A program made the translations under genes and the position numbers. Under the pieces are notes generated by a model. It was given only the letters and a program-made list of their open reading frames with translations. It was not told where the DNA came from and did no database searches. A DNA stretch of 64,000 nucleotides, from NCBI RefSeq assembly GCF_029360805.1, contig NZ_JARKNC010000008.1, forward strand, positions 618,339-682,338. Reading direction: 5' to 3'. This document shows, in pieces, positions 1 through 8,861 of the stretch; within the stretch, counting starts at the first letter, position 1; every line of letters starts with the position of its first letter. Source of the stretch: Daejeonella sp. JGW-45. GTDB taxonomy: Bacteria; Bacteroidota; Bacteroidia; Sphingobacteriales; Sphingobacteriaceae.

Positions 1-1
1 G

Positions 2-546
2 TAATCCCGGATTACCTGCTCAGGTCTAAAAATTTAGTGTTTGAGACCGACACGTCCACCATCCCGATAGCTATCGGGACCGCCAGCTGGGCATTTAATT
101 GGTCATACTCATATATTACAGATAAGCCCAACGAGCTACAAACATCATAAAATTTTAACTATTAATAACCTCCGGATATTTCTGAGTGACCCGCAAATTT
201 ACCGTATTGCCTCCCGGTGGCTCAGGAATAATCCACGGATTACCTGCTCAGGTCTAAAAATTTAGTGTTTGAGACCGACGCGTCCACCATCCCGATAGCT
301 ATCGGGACCGCCAGCTGGGCATTTAATTGGTCATACTCACATATTACAGATAAGCCCAACGAGCTACAAACATCATAAAATTTTAACTATTAATAACCCC
401 GGATATTTCTGAGTGACCCGCAAATTTACCGTATTGCCTCCCGGTGGCTCAGGAATAATCCCGGATTACCTGCTCAGGTCTAAAAATTTAGTGTTTGAGA
501 CCGACGCGTCTACCATCCCGATAGCTATCGGGACCGCCAGCTGGGC
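2..546. repeat. Tandem array of 226-228 bp units with an internal 18-bp palindrome
   Basis: This gene-free stretch holds two full copies (about 2-228 and 229-455) and a partial third copy (456-546) of the same unit. The copies are nearly identical, with one-base indels and a few substitutions. Each contains the perfect palindrome TCCCGATAGCTATCGGGA (62-79, 290-307, 516-533) and a looser dyad GGTCT...AGACC just before it. The array probably extends left of the window. No reading frame or known RNA family was recognised. The palindrome core recurs, less perfectly, at 1346, 8145 and 43861, so the unit has absorbed or spawned a dispersed element. Confidence 0.9.
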
Positions 547-553
547 TTTTTGA

Positions 554-587
554 GTTGTAAGTTATAAGTATTACGTTATAAGTTACT
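554..587. repeat. Heptad repeat block, GTTATAA type
   Basis: About five consecutive 7-bp units related to GTTATAA/GTTGTAA directly follow the long tandem array. Same family as the blocks at 13481, 22041, 41677 and 52848. From 588 to 686 I see nothing recognisable. Confidence 0.7.
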
Positions 588-686
588 AACCAGTCGTTGA
601 CTGTTTAACGGGATGCAAACTTATATATTTTTTTGAAATAATTGAAGCTCGAAGCAAGATTATTATTGGCTGAGCTCGCTAAATTC

Positions 687-1229
687 TTAATTCTTATTCC
701 TCAATTTATCAATGCTGGTTCGGATACGCTGCAGGTACTTCTGACGGTACCAGATGTCCTTGATTTTTAGCAGGATGCCGTTGGGGTCGGAGTTGTTTTT
801 TGCATCAAACTCGTCAGTTAATTTTTTTAGCTCATCGAAGAGGGAGGCTTCCAACTGGTCTACTTCGGAAGTTAATTCCATCAAACGGGCAGGGTCTGGA
901 TCGAATTCCATATCCATCAAGGCTTCATTCACATCCATCATATCCATTAAAAATTCCTGCGGCAAGGTGTATTTATCTCCTTCCGTAAGCATCTCATGAA
1001 GCTCGAGCACATATTCAATGCGCTTTAACGGATCAGACAGGACTTTGTATGCCTTATTGTTAAGCGTGGATAATTCCATCACCTCATCCTGCTTCTCCTG
1101 CGACTCGTTCGCATAGAAATCCGGGTGATACTCTTTGCTGAAAGCATAGAATTTCTTCTTCAACTGGGATTCATCAAGCTGAAAAGTGACCGGAAGATCG
1201 TAAAACTCAAAATAGGATTTTTCTAACAT
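687..1229 (-). CDS. hscB: Fe-S cluster assembly co-chaperone HscB (J-domain)
   Basis: 180-residue J-domain co-chaperone. The N-terminal third is a J-domain with the HPD tripeptide at residues 35-37 (EYHPDFY), which stimulates the ATPase of the Hsp70 partner HscA. The C-terminal half is an acidic helical domain of the kind that binds the IscU scaffold. Length is close to the 170-180 residues usual for HscB. It is the last gene of a minus-strand run and lies 145 bp after rseP, with a heptad repeat in the gap, so it may be transcribed separately. Its partner hscA is at 50998-52848, and iscX and an Isc-type ferredoxin are at 37287-37881, so the Fe-S assembly genes are dispersed here. Confidence 0.9.
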   Translation of the reverse strand: MLEKSYFEFYDLPVTFQLDESQLKKKFYAFSKEYHPDFYANESQEKQDEVMELSTLNNKAYKVLSDPLKRIEYVLELHEMLTEGDKYTLPQEFLMDMMDVNEALMDMEFDPDPARLMELTSEVDQLEASLFDELKKLTDEFDAKNNSDPNGILLKIKDIWYRQKYLQRIRTSIDKLRNKN

Positions 1230-1292
1230 CTGATTGAAACAGGATTTATAGGATTGTAGAACTCATAGGATCAGATCGGACAAACCGGCGTG

Positions 1293-1374
1293 TTCAGTTT
1301 CAGTTTTCAGTTCTCCGCTCTCAACTTTCAACTTTCAACTTTCAACCCGATAGCTATCCGATCTCAACTTTCCC
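1293..1374. repeat. Heptad repeat block, TTTCAAC type, with degraded palindrome
   Basis: TCTCAAC (1319-1325) is followed by three exact TTTCAAC units (1326-1346), then CCGATAGCTATCCGAT, which is a decayed copy of the 18-bp palindrome at 62. Another CTCAACTTTC follows, ending right at the rseP stop codon. A TCAGTTT heptad run (about 1293-1313) lies just to the left. Confidence 0.8.
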
Positions 1375-2703
1375 CTAATTAATCACATGCTTAATAATAT
1401 CATTCCCAAACACAAACACCATCAACGTGATCAATATTACGAATCCCACCATTTGTGCCCGTTCCATGAATTTGTCTCCAAGCGGCTTGCCCTTTATCAT
1501 TTCGATAAGCAGAAAGATTGCGTGGCCGCCATCAAGAGCTGGTATAGGAAGGAGATTCATCAAGGCCAGCGCCATTGAAAGAAGACCTACAAGACTCCAG
1601 AATTTAATCCAGTTAACTTCCGACCCGAACATGGTAGCAATGCCTATAGGGCCTGTAAATGCCTTATTTGCCTTTACCTGTCCGGATGCTACCTTGCCCA
1701 GGCCTTTAGCATTGTCCATAAATGACCCCCAGGCACGTGAGGCTCCAACCGGAAGGGACTCAAAGAATCCATACTTCACAGTTTCAACAGGAATATTGAA
1801 GTACATAGGGATATATACACCGACAGTTCCTTCAGGTGAAACGTTGGTTGGTATCTTAATGGTTTCATTGTTTCGCACCACAGTAAGCTCAACCTTCTTA
1901 CCCGAGTTAGCAACTACCTGCGATTTGAATTCATCGTAAAAAGCAACCGGCTTATTATTTACTGCGATTATGCTATCGCCCTTATTCACCCCTGCCTTAG
2001 CTGCATTGCCTCCAGGTTCAATCAGCGAGATGCCTGATATTTTCACGCGAGGCTCGACAAACTGCCCGATACCTAGATCGGATACCCTCTCCAGCACATC
2101 GCCGGGAACATGGATATGCTTGGTTTCCCCGTTACGGTCTACGGTAAGTTCCGTATTTCCCAGCAGTACTTTAGAACTGGTCAATTCCTCAAAGCGCACA
2201 ACCGGTTTGCCGTTTACCGCCGTGATCCTGTCGCCGTTCTGAAGGCCTATTTCACGCCCTATTATTCCCGGGGCAATTCCGTCCGGAATCTTTGCATTTG
2301 GCACAAAGGTCTCTCCATTGTTTAGGGTGAGCATCCAGAAAATAAATATACCCAGCACAATATTCACGGCAACACCGCCAAGCATGACAATTAGTCGCTG
2401 CCAGGCTGGTTTAGCGCGGAACTCCCAGGGCTGCGGCGGACCAGCGAGCTGCTCGGTATCCATCGACTCATCGATCATACCGGAGATCTTTACATAGCCT
2501 CCCAGTGGAAGCCATCCGATGCCGTATTCACAACCTTTATAATTGAAACTAACCAGCTTAAAACCCCAGGCATCGAAAAACAGGTAGAACTTCTCTACCC
2601 TTATGCCGAAAGCGCGGGCAGCAAAAAAGTGCCCTGCTTCGTGTAAAATAATTAAAATCGATAACCCAAGTAACAGCTGACCTGTCATTACTAATCCATC
2701 CAT
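1375..2703 (-). CDS. rseP: Site-2 zinc metalloprotease RseP (M50 family)
   Basis: Inner-membrane intramembrane protease of 442 residues. The zinc motif HEAGH is at residues 21-25 in the first transmembrane segment. Two PDZ-like domains occupy roughly residues 130-310. The second metal-site motif, LLPIPALDGGH, lies near residue 390 between the last membrane helices. Order and length match the RseP family, which cleaves anti-sigma factors and leftover signal peptides within the membrane. It sits 30 bp downstream of dxr on the same strand, the common dxr-rseP pairing, so co-transcription is likely. Substrates in this organism cannot be told from the sequence; no anti-sigma gene is nearby. Confidence 0.93.
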   Translation of the reverse strand: MDGLVMTGQLLLGLSILIILHEAGHFFAARAFGIRVEKFYLFFDAWGFKLVSFNYKGCEYGIGWLPLGGYVKISGMIDESMDTEQLAGPPQPWEFRAKPAWQRLIVMLGGVAVNIVLGIFIFWMLTLNNGETFVPNAKIPDGIAPGIIGREIGLQNGDRITAVNGKPVVRFEELTSSKVLLGNTELTVDRNGETKHIHVPGDVLERVSDLGIGQFVEPRVKISGISLIEPGGNAAKAGVNKGDSIIAVNNKPVAFYDEFKSQVVANSGKKVELTVVRNNETIKIPTNVSPEGTVGVYIPMYFNIPVETVKYGFFESLPVGASRAWGSFMDNAKGLGKVASGQVKANKAFTGPIGIATMFGSEVNWIKFWSLVGLLSMALALMNLLPIPALDGGHAIFLLIEMIKGKPLGDKFMERAQMVGFVILITLMVFVFGNDIIKHVIN

Positions 2704-2733
2704 GCCTTATTCTCTGTTTTTATTTTTTAGATA

Positions 2734-3912
2734 TTAATACTTCCTGTTTGTTACTAATTCCAGCGCATATACACGTGCCTGCCTATCGGTTTCGATATAA
2801 TCGTCAAGAGTAGGCTGTTCAATAAACATAACTTCTGACATGCATTGTTCTATGATGTCACTCATGTCCAGAAATCCCAGACGATCGTTCAAAAACTCAG
2901 CCACAACGACTTCATTGGCAGCGTTGATCACGCATGGCATATTCCCGCCGCTGCGTAACGCATTAAATGCAAAATCAAGGTTCCTGAACGTCTTTTTGTC
3001 AGCCTTTTCAAAACTCAGGCCCGGAAAGTCTATGAAATCGAATCTCGGGAAATTATTCGGAATTCTTTCGGGGTATGCCATGGCGTATTGAATGGGCAGT
3101 TTCATATCCGGCAAGCCCATCTGAGCCTTCATCGACCCGTCGTGAAACTGAACGATGGAATGAATGATTGACTGCGGATGTACTATCACATCGATCTGTG
3201 AAACATCCAGTTTAAAGAGCCATTTCGCCTCTATAACTTCCAGTCCCTTGTTCATCAGTGAAGCCGAATCTATCGTGATCTTCTCGCCCATCACCCAATT
3301 GGGATGTTTTAAAGCTTCTTTTTTTGTGATCGTAGAGAGGAACTCCGAAGTTTTCCCACGAAAAGGCCCTCCCGAAGCGGTCAGGTATATTTTCTCGATC
3401 GCTGCCATATTCTCTCCTTCAAGGCATTGGAAAATGGCAGAATGTTCCGAGTCTACAGGAAGGATCTTAACTTTATGCTTTTCTGCCAGGCTTGTAACCA
3501 GTTCACCGGCAACCACGAGGGTTTCTTTATTCGCCAGGGCAATATCTTTACCAGCTTTTATTGCTGCCAGTGTGGGCTTTAAACCGGCGAATCCTACCAT
3601 AGCCGTAAGAACAAGTGATATATCGGAGTGAGTAACTATCTCACACATATCATCTATGCCACAAAGCACCGTTATTCCATGCGGGTGCAAAACGACCTGA
3701 AGTTCTTCGAACTTTTCACGGGTACCTATAACCACGTATTGCGGCTTAAACTCTATAGCCTGGGCGATGAGCCGTTCCGCATTGTTCTGCGCTGTCAGCA
3801 CAAATGCACGGAAGCGATCCGGATTCCGACGTATCACTTCCAGAGCCTGCGTACCAATGCTTCCGGTTGAGCCAAGAATGGCTATATTTTTAAGATTATT
3901 ATCTTCTTTCAC
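2734..3912 (-). CDS. dxr: 1-deoxy-D-xylulose 5-phosphate reductoisomerase
   Basis: Cytosolic enzyme of the MEP isoprenoid pathway, converting DXP to 2-C-methylerythritol 4-phosphate with NADPH. At 392 residues it has the family length. Seen: the nucleotide-binding loop GSTGSIG (14-20), NKET (128-131), the metal-binding DSEH (154-157), the substrate loop SGGPFR (from 180) and MGEKITIDSAS (from 208). Its start lies 2 bp after the stop of the upstream GH3-family gene and rseP follows 30 bp downstream, so the three probably share a transcript. Confidence 0.95.
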   Translation of the reverse strand: MKEDNNLKNIAILGSTGSIGTQALEVIRRNPDRFRAFVLTAQNNAERLIAQAIEFKPQYVVIGTREKFEELQVVLHPHGITVLCGIDDMCEIVTHSDISLVLTAMVGFAGLKPTLAAIKAGKDIALANKETLVVAGELVTSLAEKHKVKILPVDSEHSAIFQCLEGENMAAIEKIYLTASGGPFRGKTSEFLSTITKKEALKHPNWVMGEKITIDSASLMNKGLEVIEAKWLFKLDVSQIDVIVHPQSIIHSIVQFHDGSMKAQMGLPDMKLPIQYAMAYPERIPNNFPRFDFIDFPGLSFEKADKKTFRNLDFAFNALRSGGNMPCVINAANEVVVAEFLNDRLGFLDMSDIIEQCMSEVMFIEQPTLDDYIETDRQARVYALELVTNRKY

Positions 3913-3914
3913 TA

Positions 3915-5438
3915 CTATTTCTTTGAGCTTACAAACTTGTGCAGTTCGTCAGCTATAAGCCGGTCGTTCGATAATCTCGGCACTTTATTCTGCCCCCCCA
4001 GTTTCCCCTGGGCCTTCATGTAATCCCTGAATGCATCCCGTCGAAGCGCATGCATTACCAGTGGCTGCAAAACCTTTCCCTCGACCAGGTCATAATAATA
4101 TGAATTACGTTCCTGTAATGACCTGTCTACCTTCAGGCTGAATGCCTTCAGGTCTTCCGGTGGTTTCACAAACTCTACATACCATTCATGATAAGGTAAC
4201 TGATACCCTTCGTTTGTAGTTTCAGGATTAACCTGCGGGGCTACTGTAAATTCGGTGATCTCAAGATTCTCTTCCTTTGCCGCGGACAAAATTGCAGATT
4301 CCACTTCTTCTCCGATAACATGCTCACCAAAAGCTGAAATATAATGTTTAATTCTGCCGCTTACAATTATCCGGTAGGGATCTTTCGAAACAAATTTAAT
4401 GGTATCACCAATGCTGTATCCCCAAAGACCTGCATTAGTACTCATTATTAAGGCATAATTCTTATCCAATTCGACATCTCTTAGAGATAAGCGTGCAGGG
4501 TTTTCATTGAAGTATTCGTCTGCCGGAATAAATTCGAAAAAAATACCTGAATCTACGGCCAGGAGAAGGCCCCTGTCGCGCTGCGAGTCCTGGAAAGCGA
4601 TAAAACCTTCGGATGCCGGATAAGTTTCGATAGAGTCGATGCGTCTGCCGATGCTTTCTTCAAGCCGGGCCCTGTAGGGCTCAAAGTTTACACCCCCGTA
4701 TACAAAAAGCGAGAAGTTCTTAAAAATATCCTTGATCTTCTTTCCATCAGCGCGAGCAGAGAGGCGGTCGAAATACATCTGCACCCAGGGCGGGATACCT
4801 GAAATAAGCCGCATGTCCTCGTTGATAGTTTCATCGACTATCGCCTCGACCTTTTCTTCCCAATCCTCAATACTATTTATTTTGAACGACGGCAGGCGGT
4901 TGGTCTGAAGATAAGCAGGAACGTGATTTGCGACGATACCCGAAAGCCTTCCGACTGCAATTCCATTTTTATGTTCCAGCACAGGGCTCCCCTGCAGAAA
5001 AATTATCCGGCCGTCCAGGAATTTTGCTTTCCCTGTTTCGTGAATATAACAGAACATGGCGTTCTGCGCTGCCCAGATATGTTCGGGCATGGAAGCATGG
5101 GAAATAGGAATATATTTGGTACCCGAGGTTGTACCTGATGTTTTAGCCAGGTACTTAGGCTTACCCGGCCAAAGTACATCAGTTTCACCGTTGACTACAC
5201 GTTCAATATAAGGCCTGAGGCCCTCATAGTCGCGAACGGGGACATTCTTCTTGAAATCTTCGTATGAATTGATGCTTGAAAAAAGATGATCGTGGCCGAA
5301 AGCTGTCTGCCTTGCATCTTTTATCAGCTTCGCAAAAACCCTGTCCTGGGCAGCAAGCGCATTATTTTTCCATTTATTTATGCGCATCACTGCAAATGCA
5401 GCCAGGGGTTTCGCCAGCAGAGACTTAATTCCCATCAT
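3915..5438 (-). CDS. GH3 family acyl-adenylate-forming protein
   Basis: 507 residues matching the GH3 (auxin-responsive promoter) family throughout. The adenylate-forming motif TSGTTSGTKYIP is at residues 100-111. Later regions YPASEGF and GRIKHYISAFGEHV fit the AMP-binding and C-terminal parts of the fold. Plant members join amino acids to jasmonate or auxin; bacterial members mostly have unknown substrates. The start overlaps the end of the upstream membrane-protein gene by 14 bp and dxr follows after 2 bp, so it lies in a tight operon with glycosyltransferases and isoprenoid synthesis. Another in-frame ATG one codon in (5435) is equally possible. An acyl-adenylating or ligating role is inferred; the substrate is unknown. 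Confidence 0.85.
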   Translation of the reverse strand: MMGIKSLLAKPLAAFAVMRINKWKNNALAAQDRVFAKLIKDARQTAFGHDHLFSSINSYEDFKKNVPVRDYEGLRPYIERVVNGETDVLWPGKPKYLAKTSGTTSGTKYIPISHASMPEHIWAAQNAMFCYIHETGKAKFLDGRIIFLQGSPVLEHKNGIAVGRLSGIVANHVPAYLQTNRLPSFKINSIEDWEEKVEAIVDETINEDMRLISGIPPWVQMYFDRLSARADGKKIKDIFKNFSLFVYGGVNFEPYRARLEESIGRRIDSIETYPASEGFIAFQDSQRDRGLLLAVDSGIFFEFIPADEYFNENPARLSLRDVELDKNYALIMSTNAGLWGYSIGDTIKFVSKDPYRIIVSGRIKHYISAFGEHVIGEEVESAILSAAKEENLEITEFTVAPQVNPETTNEGYQLPYHEWYVEFVKPPEDLKAFSLKVDRSLQERNSYYYDLVEGKVLQPLVMHALRRDAFRDYMKAQGKLGGQNKVPRLSNDRLIADELHKFVSSKK

Positions 5439-6180
5439 TCTTCTCTACATTGTCAAGCAATATCTCTTCTTCTTCCATATACCTGTTCGCCATGTGACGG
5501 TAGGCGATAATGAGAATAATACTTGAAAACGGCACAGTAAATAATAGCCCGATGAATATCACCATTGCACCCAGGATATTAACTCCCAGCATGCATAAAT
5601 AAAGTACAAATACAAACCAAAAATGACCTTTGGTAAGAGCCCAGCTCTGGCTGATCGCTTCCGACGACCCGGATTCCTGATCAACTATAAAACAAGTGAC
5701 AAAACTAGTTCTGACGGTTACGAAGGTAATTCCGACAGCTGCCAGGATGTATACCGGGAGCAGCTCCCAGGCGAAGGGGCTGTTCTCATCGATCTGCACA
5801 TCGGGCGCGAAAGCAGTGTAATAAAGATTTATCAAAAGCGCGCTGGCAAATGCCAGGCCCAGTCCTACGATAAGTTTAACAATGAGAAAGTTGAGCGCTT
5901 TGACCATATTGGGAATGAAGTCAGGAAATTCCGCATCACCCGGTTGATCTATGAGTTTGAAGAATACCTGATAGAAGGCAACGGTAAAGAAAGCATCAAA
6001 AAGCGTCAGAAGCCCTAATCCGAAGGTACTTGCCTCACCGAATACGAGCGTGACCAAAGATCCTATGATAAGCAGTGACACGAACTGGGTGACTGTAAAG
6101 CCAATCAGTATCCAAAAATTGTTTTTTGCAAGATCCCAGGAGTCCGACAAAACATCCCTCACGCTAATTCCTCTATCCAT
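5425..6180 (-). CDS. Polytopic membrane protein of unknown function
   Basis: About 251 residues with five or six hydrophobic helices (for example around WILIGFTVTQFVSLLIIG and ILGAMVIFIGLLFTV) and a charged C-terminus rich in Glu. The N-terminus (MDRGISVRDVLSDSWDLAKNN) resembles membrane domains where a soluble helix precedes a bundle with repeated W-x-L-x-K/W-A-L-T-K motifs. I chose ATG 6180 because an upstream ATG at 6213 would overlap the preceding gene by 31 bp, while 6180 leaves a 2-bp gap. It sits between a GT2 glycosyltransferase and the GH3 gene. No function can be assigned. Confidence 0.75.
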   Translation of the reverse strand: MDRGISVRDVLSDSWDLAKNNFWILIGFTVTQFVSLLIIGSLVTLVFGEASTFGLGLLTLFDAFFTVAFYQVFFKLIDQPGDAEFPDFIPNMVKALNFLIVKLIVGLGLAFASALLINLYYTAFAPDVQIDENSPFAWELLPVYILAAVGITFVTVRTSFVTCFIVDQESGSSEAISQSWALTKGHFWFVFVLYLCMLGVNILGAMVIFIGLLFTVPFSSIILIIAYRHMANRYMEEEEILLDNVEKNDGN

Positions 6181-6182
6181 AT

Positions 6183-7151
6183 TTAATATTGTTTTAAAAT
6201 TATGCGCTTCCAAAAATCCTGAATGAACCCAAGGCCATAGGCCACCAGTTGAACCAATGAAGCAATAACGCTCAAAAATGCAACTTTTACCGATTTGTTT
6301 ACCGTTAGGGAATGGAAAAATATCAACAAAACATACAAAACCAGTATAGTATTACAAAATGCTGCCAGAGGATGTTTTAGCAGGTTGAAAACTATACCTG
6401 CCAGAATGAAAATAGTAAAGCAGGCCGGAAAGAAATGAACCATCTTGAGTTCTGCAGGAAAGTGCTTATAAATATTGATTCTGGCCCGGCCAAAAAAATG
6501 CAGTTGTTTGTAAAACTGGCTAAAACTGGTTCGCCTTTTATGGTACACCATAGCGCCCGGGATTAACCCTATCTTGAATCCTTTTGAAGCTGCGCGGATA
6601 CTGAATTCGATATCTTCGCCAAGTCGGGTGAGGATAAATCCGCCTGTTGATTCCCATACCTCGCGCGACAATCCCATATTAAAGCTTCGCGGATGAAATG
6701 TTCCGATATGTTTTTTATTCCCCCGGATCCCTCCTGTCGTAAACGGGGAGGTCATGGAATAACTGATTGCCTTTTGCACCGATGTGAATGAGGTGTGCGC
6801 GCCATCGGGTCCGCCGTATACGTCAAGCCGGTGTTCCAGCAAGAAATCCTTCACTGTCTCCAGGTAATCTTCGGGGATGAGGCAATCCGAATCGAACACG
6901 ACGAAGTAATCTCCGCGGGCACGTTCGAAGCCATAGTTCCGGGCAAAACCCTGGCCGCCGTTTTCCTTAAAATAATAAGAGATATCAAGCTTTTCAGCGT
7001 AGCCATCAACAATATCCTTTGCATCTTTTACTGAGCCGTCCTCGATCACTATTACTTCAAACTGCGTGTAAGTCTGCCTGGTCAGGGTAGCAAGCAACTC
7101 ATCTATCTCCTGCGGACGGTTGTATAATGGAATTATTATCGAAAAGAACAT
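6183..7151 (-). CDS. Glycosyltransferase family 2, membrane-anchored
   Basis: 322 residues. The N-terminal GT-A domain begins SIIIPLYNRPQEIDELL and carries the nucleotide-sugar/metal motif FDSDC (about 91-95) and the later GEDIEFSIR acid motif typical of GT2 enzymes. The last 80 residues contain two or three hydrophobic helices that should anchor it to the inner membrane. It follows the next upstream glycosyltransferase gene by 15 bp. Transfer of a sugar to a lipid or polysaccharide is inferred; donor and acceptor cannot be read from sequence. Confidence 0.87.
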   Translation of the reverse strand: MFFSIIIPLYNRPQEIDELLATLTRQTYTQFEVIVIEDGSVKDAKDIVDGYAEKLDISYYFKENGGQGFARNYGFERARGDYFVVFDSDCLIPEDYLETVKDFLLEHRLDVYGGPDGAHTSFTSVQKAISYSMTSPFTTGGIRGNKKHIGTFHPRSFNMGLSREVWESTGGFILTRLGEDIEFSIRAASKGFKIGLIPGAMVYHKRRTSFSQFYKQLHFFGRARINIYKHFPAELKMVHFFPACFTIFILAGIVFNLLKHPLAAFCNTILVLYVLLIFFHSLTVNKSVKVAFLSVIASLVQLVAYGLGFIQDFWKRIILKQY

Positions 7152-7166
7152 GAAAGGTAAAGCGGG

Positions 7167-8120
7167 CTATACGGTTTTTTCAATATGATAGGTATTCCGT
7201 TCCGGGGAGTTACGTGAAACAAGCTCGGCTATAAATCCCGTAAGGAAAAGCTGAAATCCAACTACGATCGCCACCAATGCTATGTAGAATAATGGCTGAT
7301 CGGTAACATCACGATTGTTGTGAATGTGCATTGAAATATTATACAGTTTATTGCCTATGATCCAAACTGTTATCCCGAGACCGGCAACAAAACTCAAGGC
7401 TCCCATTGTGCCGAAAAAATGCATAGGGCGTTTAGAGAACTTGCCAACAAAAAATATCGACAGGAGATCAAGAAAGCCGTTAACAAAGCGGCTTAAGCCA
7501 AATTTTGTGGTGCCATATTTCCGGGCGCGATGTTCAACCACCTGTTCACCGATCCTCGTGAATCCTGCCCATTTGGCTATAACAGGTATATAACGATGCA
7601 TTTCTCCATAAACTTCAATGTTTTTCACTACATCCTTCTTGTAGGCCTTTAAACCGCAGTTAAAGTCATGGAGGTTGTGAATACCTGACATCTTGCGGGT
7701 AAAGAAATTGAAGACTTTGGTTGGGATTGTTTTACTAAGCGGATCGTGTCGTTTCTGTTTCCATCCGGACACCAGGTGAAATTTATCTTCAGTAATCTTC
7801 CTGTACAGCTCCGGGATCTCATCCGGACTATCCTGTAAATCGGCATCCATAGTAATTACAACATCTCCCTGGCTTGCTTCAAAGCCAACATTCAGGGCTG
7901 CTGATTTACCATAATTCCTACGAAACTTTATTCCTACAATGTTGGATAATTGCTGTTTTAAAGATTCTATCACTTCCCAGGATCCGTCGTTGCTTCCATC
8001 ATCTACAAGAATAATCTCGTAGGAAAAGTCGTTTGCATCCATCACACGGCTTATCCAACCGGTAAGCTCGGGCAGTGATTCTGCTTCGTTGAACAAGGGA
8101 ACGACAACTGAAATATTCAT
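7167..8120 (-). CDS. Glycosyltransferase family 2, polyprenyl-phosphate type
   Basis: 317 residues resembling the dolichol/undecaprenyl-phosphate sugar transferases (DPM1, GtrB and ArnC group). Seen: VVVPLFNEAESL at the N-terminus, VDDGSNDGS, the DAD metal motif in ITMDADLQD (about 91-99), and two C-terminal transmembrane helices from about residue 225. The family moves a sugar from a nucleotide to undecaprenyl phosphate. It is the first gene of the minus-strand run that ends at hscB. Grouping with dxr, which makes isoprenoid precursors, and a second glycosyltransferase fits envelope glycan synthesis, but this is inference. Confidence 0.87.
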   Translation of the reverse strand: MNISVVVPLFNEAESLPELTGWISRVMDANDFSYEIILVDDGSNDGSWEVIESLKQQLSNIVGIKFRRNYGKSAALNVGFEASQGDVVITMDADLQDSPDEIPELYRKITEDKFHLVSGWKQKRHDPLSKTIPTKVFNFFTRKMSGIHNLHDFNCGLKAYKKDVVKNIEVYGEMHRYIPVIAKWAGFTRIGEQVVEHRARKYGTTKFGLSRFVNGFLDLLSIFFVGKFSKRPMHFFGTMGALSFVAGLGITVWIIGNKLYNISMHIHNNRDVTDQPLFYIALVAIVVGFQLFLTGFIAELVSRNSPERNTYHIEKTV

Positions 8121-8125
8121 TAACT

Positions 8126-8172
8126 AGAAAATTGAAAGTGGAAACCCGGTAGCTATCGGGTTGAAAGCGGCC
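8126..8172. repeat. Dispersed element: GAAAGTG heptads flanking CCCGGTAGCTATCGGG
   Basis: A near-perfect palindrome (about 8145-8160) is flanked by TTGAAAGTGGAAA on the left and TTGAAAGCGGCC on the right. The string GTTGAAAGCGGCCA recurs at about 37230. It lies just upstream of the glycosyltransferase start at 8120. The rest of 8173-8350 shows only a possible minus-seven box (TAAATTTG, 8324-8331) for the receiver-domain gene, with no clear upstream element. Confidence 0.6.
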
Positions 8173-8350
8173 AACGTCCCACCCGACAATTAAGGTGCAA
8201 ATTTCATTAATAAAAGTCAAAATATATAGTTTTCTTTCGGATTCTAAAAAGGTCTTCCGGAAATGGGAGCCGGAAAAAATATAATTGATAACTTTTTCAG
8301 GCAGATAAATACAGATTTTACATTAAATTTGTTGTTATCTACTCTATCCT

Positions 8351-8761
8351 ATGATTTCTGTACTTTGTATTAACGATAGCGATATCAACTTGTTCCTTCA
8401 AAAGCGCCTGCTTTTATTATCGGGGATAACCAATAAGGTTATAACTGTTAACGATGGGAAGAAAGCCTTGGATTTTTATGCCCGGCTGAAAAAAGAAGGG
8501 GGTGAAGACTACCCGGCACTGGTAGTTTTAGATATTCACATGCCCAACATTGACGGATGGGGATTTCTTGACTATTTCACTGAAAGGTATTTACCGGATT
8601 TTAAAAACACCAGGGTAATAATCAACTCCTTTACAGTTGATCAGAACGAAATAAACAGGGCTAAAAACTACCCCCTGGTGGTCGATTTCGTGACTACACA
8701 ATTAACGGTCGAATACTTTAGGAATATTCAATTACCCCACACACTCCGCATGCAACCTTGA
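8351..8761 (+). CDS. Stand-alone response-regulator receiver protein with altered switch residues
   Basis: 136 residues consisting only of a CheY-like receiver fold, with no output domain. Seen: the acidic pair in INDSD (8-11), the phospho-acceptor Asp61 in VVLDIHMPN, and a Ser93 (IINSF) at the usual Thr/Ser switch position. The normally invariant Lys of the FxxKP motif is missing: the segment reads FVTTQL (113-118), giving Thr-Gln instead of Lys-Pro. The family receives phosphate from a histidine kinase; without the Lys, activation could be altered. No kinase gene is adjacent. It is flanked on both sides by minus-strand operons. Confidence 0.85.
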   Translation: MISVLCINDSDINLFLQKRLLLLSGITNKVITVNDGKKALDFYARLKKEGGEDYPALVVLDIHMPNIDGWGFLDYFTERYLPDFKNTRVIINSFTVDQNEINRAKNYPLVVDFVTTQLTVEYFRNIQLPHTLRMQP

Positions 8762-8861
8762 ACCTTCCCGGGCGGACGCCTGCGTGAAAGAGGCCAAATA
8801 TGGCGGCACTGAAGATATGTGACTAACTTCAGCACCACCGAAAATCTCTGTCTGATTGTTT

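Noticed and set aside
2-546. CRISPR-like array
   Set aside because: The repeats are over 200 bp long with no short repeat/unique spacer pattern and no cas genes nearby.
754-999. Antisense open frames inside hscB and many other genes
   Set aside because: They are mirror frames of real genes with no family features or promoters.
8807-8835. Terminator between the receiver gene and DUF4199
   Set aside because: CTGAAG/CTTCAG dyad has no T run on either strand.
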